IMG/VR virus record: IMGVR_UViG_3300025141_000643
Coordinates: 1-25,975 of that record
Source: a virus
DNA length: 25,975 nt
Direction: 5' to 3' (one strand)
The notes below the pieces were generated by a model that saw nothing but the letters and a program-made list of their open reading frames with translations, was not told the DNA's origin and searched no databases. A program made the position numbers and the translations under genes. This document shows, one piece after another, positions 21,918 through 25,975 of the stretch (positions are counted from its first letter, which is position 1; the number at the start of each line of letters is the position of its first letter).

Positions 21918-22528
21918 AATTTTTTAAGTATTATACTATAAATGAAGGTAATATCAATACTACACTTAAAAGGATTGCAACGACCGAAAAATTTAAAGTA
22001 AAAGATTTTGATGATTATGTTAATAAGTATAAGGAAATGGGTGCAAAAGAAATCGATACAGGTTCTTCTGCTGAGGTTTTAAAAATGCCAAATGGTGATA
22101 TTGTTAAAATATTTGCTGGAGAAAATGATCCAGCTATGGTTAGAACATTATCTTTCATGTTAGATAATCAACGTAATGTATTTGTTCCAAAAATTAGATC
22201 CATTAAAAAGGTATGGGCAGATGATGAAGATAGATGGATGGTGGCTATATTCATGGAAGTATTAAAACCGGTTAAAGGAAAATTTAAAAGAGATATAGAT
22301 TTATTATTACATTCAGATCATTCTATAGATGACCAATATTGGCAAGATCTTTTCGATATAATTATAGAATTCTCTCCAAATGACAAAAAGGATCTAAAAG
22401 TTCTTATCTCATTCTTAAAAGGTCATATGAAAAAATACTCCCAAATGCAAGACTTTTCAAGTCAAAATTGGATGATGAGAGGTAATCAATTAGTATTAAT
22501 TGATCCATTCTGGCCTGATATGGATTAA
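21914..22528 (+). CDS. small kinase-fold protein with capsid-targeting-like N-terminus
   Basis: A 204-residue protein with a minimal protein-kinase/aminoglycoside-kinase-like pattern. GSSAEVLKMPNGDIVKIF (50-67) fits a nucleotide loop followed by the ATP-binding Lys65. A hinge-like segment IFMEVLKPV (~112-120) follows, then a catalytic loop D180-FSSQ-N185 (the DxxxxN spacing of HxDxxxxN kinases) and LVLIDP (193-198) with Asp197 in the DFG position. The catalytic-loop His is absent. It is shorter than most kinases (about 250 or more residues), so a pseudokinase is possible. The first residues MKFFKYYTINE-G resemble the peptide gp21 removes from T4 internal proteins (MKTYQEFIAE-). It is the last gene of the accessory late operon, next to the ATP-grasp ligase. 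No substrate can be inferred from sequence. Confidence 0.65.
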   Translation: MKFFKYYTINEGNINTTLKRIATTEKFKVKDFDDYVNKYKEMGAKEIDTGSSAEVLKMPNGDIVKIFAGENDPAMVRTLSFMLDNQRNVFVPKIRSIKKVWADDEDRWMVAIFMEVLKPVKGKFKRDIDLLLHSDHSIDDQYWQDLFDIIIEFSPNDKKDLKVLISFLKGHMKKYSQMQDFSSQNWMMRGNQLVLIDPFWPDMD

Positions 22529-22550
22529 ATATCATTTTTTTTCACTTTTT

Positions 22551-22610
22551 TGAAAAATAAGTACCAAAAAATTTTTTTATGTCGCAAAAAAGTATTATAT
22601 TTATATTATA
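22551..22610 (+). promoter_or_regulatory. early-type promoter region, copy 1
   Basis: A 60-base block aligns without gaps to 23334-23393 at about 50 of 60 positions by my count. It contains an A6T7 tract (a likely curved, UP-like element), then ATGTCG, a 17-base spacer and TATATT, which reads as -35 and -10 boxes of a host-type promoter. The ATG of the first small ORF is at 22638, leaving a short leader. It marks the change from the late accessory operon to a probable early gene island. Confidence 0.7.
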
Positions 22611-22637
22611 TAAATTAAACACATAAAAACGACACAA

Positions 22638-22877
22638 ATGCAAAACATCACCACATCCGAATTCACATCAGAGGTTGAAAATCAAATCACTGATATTATC
22701 TTACATAACAATCCATTAGATTCTACAAAACAAATCATGCAATTAGGATTCGATTTATTCGAATCTCAATACTATGCTGCTCAAGGCGAAGTTGCAAAAT
22801 ATAAAAAAGACTTCAAACTTACTAGAGCTCAAATCAATATGGATACTTTTCAAACAATTTTCCCTAAATTCAAATAA
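22638..22877 (+). CDS. small unknown protein, 79 aa
   Basis: Not recognised. Predicted mostly helical (EVENQITDIILHNN, TKQIMQLGFDLFESQYYAAQGEVAKY), soluble, with no Cys and no membrane segment. It is the first gene behind early-type promoter copy 1, and its stop is two bases before the next start. Such small promoter-proximal genes in T4-like phages often act on the host early in infection; here that is inference from position. Confidence 0.65.
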   Translation: MQNITTSEFTSEVENQITDIILHNNPLDSTKQIMQLGFDLFESQYYAAQGEVAKYKKDFKLTRAQINMDTFQTIFPKFK

Positions 22878-22879
22878 TC

Positions 22880-23317
22880 ATGACAAATACAAAAACAACA
22901 AAACCAAAAATCGATGTTAGTTGCTTAACATCTCACGACAAATCTTTAGTTTCTGGAGCATTCCGCTTAAAACTTACAAATCTTTTAGATAAAGCAAAAG
23001 ATTCAGATCATTGGAAAAACCGTCCAGAAGTTTGCCACGAAACATCATTTAAGAAAGGAAGACGATACAATGATACCGACCGATGTGTGGATGTAATACT
23101 TGGTAGTTTTCGCCGAGCTTGTGAAATGGTGGTAAATGACAATAATAATCACGAATTTTCATTTGGGCATTACGAAGAGTTTGCTACAGAATATGATCTT
23201 TATTTTGTATCTTATTTAGAAAAAGTAAATGCCGAGGATCTCACACAATGGGTTGATTCTTGCTTAAAATATTCAGGAGGATGTGATCATTGGTACACAT
23301 ATGAAAAAGAATGGTAA
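22880..23317 (+). CDS. small unknown protein, 145 aa
   Basis: Not recognised. The 145 residues have a mixed composition with His, Cys and Trp scattered along the chain (DHWKNRPEVCHET, DRCVDVILGSFRRACEMV, SGGCDHWYTYEKEW). This suggests a folded enzyme-like or metal-binding domain, though I see no standard catalytic motif. Paired with the preceding 79-aa gene in one early-type unit. The second promoter-like block begins 16 bases after its stop. Confidence 0.65.
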   Translation: MTNTKTTKPKIDVSCLTSHDKSLVSGAFRLKLTNLLDKAKDSDHWKNRPEVCHETSFKKGRRYNDTDRCVDVILGSFRRACEMVVNDNNNHEFSFGHYEEFATEYDLYFVSYLEKVNAEDLTQWVDSCLKYSGGCDHWYTYEKEW

Positions 23318-23333
23318 AAAAAGTAAAAATAAT

Positions 23334-23393
23334 TGAAAAATAAGTGCCAAAAAATTTTTTTTTGTCGCCAGGATTTATTATATTTATATATAA
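23334..23393 (+). promoter_or_regulatory. early-type promoter region, copy 2
   Basis: Ungapped counterpart of 22551-22610. It shares tgaaaaataagt, the A6-T tract, the GTCGC block and the TTATTATATTTATAT run. Here the -35-like box reads TTGTCG, 17 bases before TATATA, closer to a consensus than copy 1. The ATG of the membrane-protein gene follows at 23424. Confidence 0.72.
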
Positions 23394-23423
23394 CAAATTT
23401 AAACAAATCATAAAAAACAACAC

Positions 23424-23645
23424 ATGAAAGCATCAACAAAAAACTTCTTAACTTTTCTTGGAGGAATCTTCTCCTTTTACATTACCTATTTAACTACTCA
23501 AGGAATCTTACAACAATACATACATTTTTCCGATCCACTTAATGAAATGGCATTCTGTATATGTGCATTTACTCTTGGTGCAATGTGCATCTACTGTGGA
23601 ATACCTCAAAGACATTGGAATAAACTTAACCCTTTCAAATCATAA
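23424..23645 (+). CDS. small two-helix membrane protein
   Basis: A 73-residue protein with two hydrophobic segments, residues ~8-30 (FLTFLGGIFSFYITYLTTQGIL) and ~42-60 (MAFCICAFTLGAMCIYCGI). They are separated by a short polar turn, with a basic C-terminus (RHWNKLNPFKS). The topology is probably both ends in the cytoplasm by the positive-inside rule. It is first behind early-type promoter copy 2. A superinfection-exclusion or membrane-targeting early function would fit such a protein, but nothing in the sequence proves it. Confidence 0.68.
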   Translation: MKASTKNFLTFLGGIFSFYITYLTTQGILQQYIHFSDPLNEMAFCICAFTLGAMCIYCGIPQRHWNKLNPFKS

Positions 23646-23648
23646 AAT

Positions 23649-23927
23649 ATGCAATACTTTAACAGACACGAGCACATGAGTGCTGAAACTAGAAGATCTA
23701 TTCTAGAAGCTATAACCGAACTTTATTCCATCGATGGTAATATGTTTTCTCTATCAAATATGCTTTATGGCTTATTCGATGGATTCGATTATTCTACTAA
23801 AATTGCATCTTCATCTCAAATGGAAATCGTTGAAAAACAAAATGTTCCATTATATAAAAAAATCATGAAATTTTGCAAAACTATCCAAACATACCCAAAA
23901 TCAGAAACACATAACACTTTAATCTAA
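23649..23927 (+). CDS. small unknown protein, 92 aa
   Basis: Not recognised. A helical N-terminal half (HMSAETRRSILEAITELYSID) is followed by an aromatic-rich middle (MLYGLFDGFDYSTK) and a Lys-rich helix (VPLYKKIMKFCKTIQTYPK). It starts three bases after the membrane-protein stop in the second early-type operon. No domain assigned. Confidence 0.62.
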   Translation: MQYFNRHEHMSAETRRSILEAITELYSIDGNMFSLSNMLYGLFDGFDYSTKIASSSQMEIVEKQNVPLYKKIMKFCKTIQTYPKSETHNTLI

Positions 23928-23932
23928 ATAAT

Positions 23933-24142
23933 ATGACATTAAATAACAAATCAGACGTAGTCAATCTACTCGTAAAAAATTGGAATTGTGAAAAATCATC
24001 ATTCTATAATACTTCAACTAATCAACAACGTGAAAAATTCTGGACATTCAATAGGTGTTTAAGAACACTTTGGAATTATGAAGAAAATTACTATATCGAT
24101 GAACATGGCATGCGATCACATAACTCTCTAAAACATATATAA
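23933..24142 (+). CDS. small unknown protein, 69 aa
   Basis: Not recognised. A short, polar, Asn/Trp/Tyr-containing sequence (VNLLVKNWNCEKSSFY, FWTFNRCLRTLWNYEENYYIDEHG). It lies five bases after the preceding stop, and its own stop overlaps the next start (TAATG), indicating translational coupling. No motif for function. Confidence 0.6.
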   Translation: MTLNNKSDVVNLLVKNWNCEKSSFYNTSTNQQREKFWTFNRCLRTLWNYEENYYIDEHGMRSHNSLKHI

Positions 24143-24348
24143 TGAAAATTCTTACCGAAAGCAAAGATGGTAAATACATCTTTATACTAGCAGAAGGTGA
24201 TGCACCTTGCATAAATAGCAAAATAAAATATAATGAACAAGATTATCGTGTACTTAGTTGTAGATCTTTTGTTCACGATTCTAATAAATTTAAAGCTACT
24301 TTAATGCTTGAAACTCCACCATCAAAACGTCATATAATAATTAAATAG
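24142..24348 (+). CDS. small unknown beta-rich protein, 68 aa
   Basis: Not recognised. A predicted small beta barrel (KYIFILAEGDAPCINSKIKYNEQDYRVLSCRSFVHDSNKFKATLMLE) with a basic tail (PPSKRHIIIK), the size of a minimal SH3-like fold. Coupled to the upstream gene by TAATG and placed eight bases before the clamp-loader start, so the early-type unit probably reads on into the replication genes. Confidence 0.62.
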   Translation: MKILTESKDGKYIFILAEGDAPCINSKIKYNEQDYRVLSCRSFVHDSNKFKATLMLETPPSKRHIIIK

Positions 24349-24356
24349 ACTTATCT

Positions 24357-25310
24357 ATGACACATGCAAAAAAACTACTGTGGACCGAAAAATATCGTCC
24401 ACAGATCTTAGATGATTTAATTGTACCAGAAAGAATATCCAAAAAACTTAATAAAGGTGTATATCAAAACTTTTTATTTTATGGTAGTCCTGGAAGTGGA
24501 AAAACAAGCTCGGCTAAAATATTAGCTACTAATCATCCATATTTATATATTAATTGTTCTAGTGAAACTGGTGTAGATACAGTGAGGAATAAAATATCCG
24601 AATTCTGTTCTACTCTGTCACTCTTAGACGGTGAAAGAAAATTAAAAATAGTTATATTAGATGAGTTTGATGGTGTCTCAGACCAATACATGAAAGCATT
24701 ACGAGGAACTATAGAGCAATTTCATATGAGTGCGAGATTTATTGCAACATGTAATTATTTTAATAAAATTCCTGATAATATTCAATCTAGATTTGAGTGC
24801 ATTAGTTTTGACTTTAGTGATGAAGAAGAAACAGAAATTTTGAAATCATATTTAAGAAGAATATATGAAATATGTAAAGCAGAGGGGATGGAAATTGAAA
24901 AGGATGCACTAATGGAATTAGTTAAACGAAAGTTTCCAGATCTTAGAAATACAATCAATGTTTTACAAGGATATTATGCCGAAGGGATAACAAAAATAAC
25001 ATCAAAAGACGTTACTACATTCCACGGAGCCTATAAAGATTTATTTGATTTAGTCTTTAATCAATTAGCATCTCCACATAAAAATTATCAATACTTAGTC
25101 GGCAATTATTCTCATCGAGTAGATGATGCCATTAAAGCTTTAGGAAGTGATTTTGTAGAATATATTCAAACAGAATACCCAGACAATGCAAAACATTTAG
25201 CAGAAATTTGTTATGAAGTTAATAAACATTCATATGAATCTCGATTTGCTATTGATCCAGTAGTTACTTTATTATCTTTGGTTTTCAAACTACAAAAGAT
25301 AGTATCTTAG
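24357..25310 (+). CDS. 44: gp44-like sliding-clamp loader ATPase
   Basis: Large subunit of the clamp loader (T4 gp44/gp62), an AAA+ ATPase that opens and places the gp45 clamp at primer junctions. Seen: N-terminal LWTEKYRP (the RFC-type WxEKYRP box), Walker A GSPGSGKT at 43-50, Walker B IVILDEFD at 98-105, sensor 1 IATCN near 129-133, and SRFE (144-147) in place of the canonical SRC arginine-finger box, as in gp44-type proteins. The 317-residue length is almost that of T4 gp44 (319). The C-terminal collar helices follow. No gp62 or gp45 gene is visible in this window; T4 has 45-44-62 in a row, so the order differs here. Confidence 0.93.
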   Translation: MTHAKKLLWTEKYRPQILDDLIVPERISKKLNKGVYQNFLFYGSPGSGKTSSAKILATNHPYLYINCSSETGVDTVRNKISEFCSTLSLLDGERKLKIVILDEFDGVSDQYMKALRGTIEQFHMSARFIATCNYFNKIPDNIQSRFECISFDFSDEEETEILKSYLRRIYEICKAEGMEIEKDALMELVKRKFPDLRNTINVLQGYYAEGITKITSKDVTTFHGAYKDLFDLVFNQLASPHKNYQYLVGNYSHRVDDAIKALGSDFVEYIQTEYPDNAKHLAEICYEVNKHSYESRFAIDPVVTLLSLVFKLQKIVS

Positions 25311-25330
25311 AAACTATTTCATCAAATCAA

Positions 25331-25346
25331 CATATAATATAAAAAC
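25331..25346 (+). promoter_or_regulatory. candidate promoter before RNase H-like gene
   Basis: The sequence catataatataaaaac in the 50-base gap before the ATG at 25361 shares its first 12 bases with the gp55 element (catataatatat...). It holds a good host-type -10 (TATAAT). Whether it is early, middle or late cannot be told. Confidence 0.35.
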
Positions 25347-25360
25347 ATAACCTATATAAT

Positions 25361-25975
25361 ATGAAAAGGTATACATTAATAGTAGATGGAAATTATTTTT
25401 TACATAAGACTTTATTTATTTCGGGTAGAATAAAGACTAAAAAACAAGGCCCATTAAATTTTATCGATGATCCCGAAAAGGATGCAGATTTGTTTGCACA
25501 TAAATTAGCTACAGATTTTGCATATGAAGTAAGGCGATTTGCTCCGGTTTTAGATGGAGTTGTTTATTGCATAGATTCATCATCTTGGAGAAAAGATTTT
25601 TATCCTGATACATCACCATTTGGAAAATCTTCTACTTACAAAGGAAATAGAAAGAAAGATAATACAATCAATTGGAAAGCAATATATGATTTACATGATA
25701 AATTTGCTGAATCTTTAAAGTCTTTAGGCTGTACAATATCTAGAGTAAGTGGTGCTGAAGCAGATGATCTTATATTTGCATGGAGTTCATACTTAAATAT
25801 GAACGATAAAAATGCACTTATATTTTCTGGAGATAATGATTTAATTCAATTAGCTTGTGAAAATGCAAATGGTACCAACACAATTTTTTACAATAAATTT
25901 TCCAAAAAAGTTTATTCTCCATTAGGATTCACAGAATGGTTGGCACAAACAAATGATACTACAATAGATATATTT
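25361..25975 (+). CDS. rnh: RNase H / FEN-type 5'-3' exonuclease (partial, runs off right edge)
   Basis: The first 205 codons are in the window and the frame is open to the last base. It matches the T4 RNase H / flap-endonuclease family, which removes RNA primers and 5' flaps on the lagging strand. Seen: the N-terminal metal-binding Asp in TLIVDGNYFLHK (~6-17), VVYCIDSSSWRKDFYP with a second acidic residue, YKGNRKKD (the YKxxR motif), the helical clamp region, GAEADDLIF (EADD metal ligands, ~138-146) and FSGDNDLIQL (GDxD). Both acidic clusters are intact, so the enzyme should be active. T4 RNase H is 305 aa, so about 100 residues are missing. It follows the clamp loader by 50 bases with a promoter-like sequence in the gap. 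Confidence 0.9.
   Translation, partial: MKRYTLIVDGNYFLHKTLFISGRIKTKKQGPLNFIDDPEKDADLFAHKLATDFAYEVRRFAPVLDGVVYCIDSSSWRKDFYPDTSPFGKSSTYKGNRKKDNTINWKAIYDLHDKFAESLKSLGCTISRVSGAEADDLIFAWSSYLNMNDKNALIFSGDNDLIQLACENANGTNTIFYNKFSKKVYSPLGFTEWLAQTNDTTIDIF

Noticed and set aside
22530-22551. T-rich tract after the kinase-like gene as a terminator
   Set aside because: There is a run of Ts but no GC-containing stem before it; only a weak AT-only inverted repeat around 22544-22562. Not reported as a terminator.
1-25975. tRNA genes, insertion sequences, integrase or attachment sites
   Set aside because: I saw no cloverleaf-like GC-richer segments with a GGTTCGA-type arm, no transposase or integrase motifs and no terminal direct repeats. 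This is by-eye inspection, so a covariance-model tRNA search could still find something.

Overview
The window is a stretch of an AT-rich, T4-like myovirus genome (Straboviridae-like core in the broad sense). Every gene I can support is on the + strand. The T4 core is recognisable from protein motifs: UvsX recombinase, gp41 helicase, the gp47/gp46 recombination nuclease, a gp15-like tail-sheath stabiliser, the gp55 late sigma factor, gp4 head-completion protein, gp20 portal, gp21 prohead protease, gp23 major capsid protein, gp44 clamp loader and a FEN/RNase H-type exonuclease that runs off the right edge. Start codons are almost never preceded by a Shine-Dalgarno sequence but by A-rich leaders. 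With the low GC content and the distance from T4, this suggests a phage of Bacteroidota (for example Flavobacteriia). That host assignment is inference; nothing in the window names the host.

Layout. (1) 1-6024 is a tightly packed replication/recombination operon: uvsX, a small unknown gene, helicase, an unknown gene, 47 and 46. (2) 6026-11553 holds tail and head-completion genes: gp15-like protein, two large acidic or unknown proteins (probably virion or core proteins), a strong terminator, then gp55, gp4 and a gp2-like candidate. (3) 11591-16690 is the head module: portal, a protease fused to a coiled-coil scaffold-like region, and major capsid protein, closed by a strong terminator. (4) 16793-22528 is an accessory late operon. 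It holds a very long K/E/A-rich protein with one hydrophobic segment (now split by a nonsense codon at the junction of a 108-bp tandem duplication), a zinc-ribbon protein, a RimK-like ATP-grasp ligase fused to a retropepsin-like domain, a tiny basic ORF and a small kinase-fold protein. (5) 22551-24348 is an island of six small unknown ORFs served by two near-identical early-type promoter regions. (6) 24357-25975 returns to replication genes (clamp loader, 5' nuclease).

How the parts fit. Most transcription units in the structural region are preceded by a TATA-rich element (best form gatatataattaaa) about 23-37 bases before the ATG. It resembles the T4 late promoter TATAAATA read by gp55, and gp55 itself is encoded behind such an element. 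Several late proteins begin with a short peptide ending in (I/L/T/C)-(N/T)-E, like the T4 capsid-targeting sequence cut by gp21 in internal proteins. Two of these are enzymes, the ATP-grasp/retropepsin fusion and the kinase-like protein. The most interesting hypothesis is therefore a head-packaged protein-modification cassette: enzymes carried in the capsid that add and perhaps trim glutamate tails and phosphorylate targets, during head maturation or after injection. This is inferred from motifs and context, not demonstrated.
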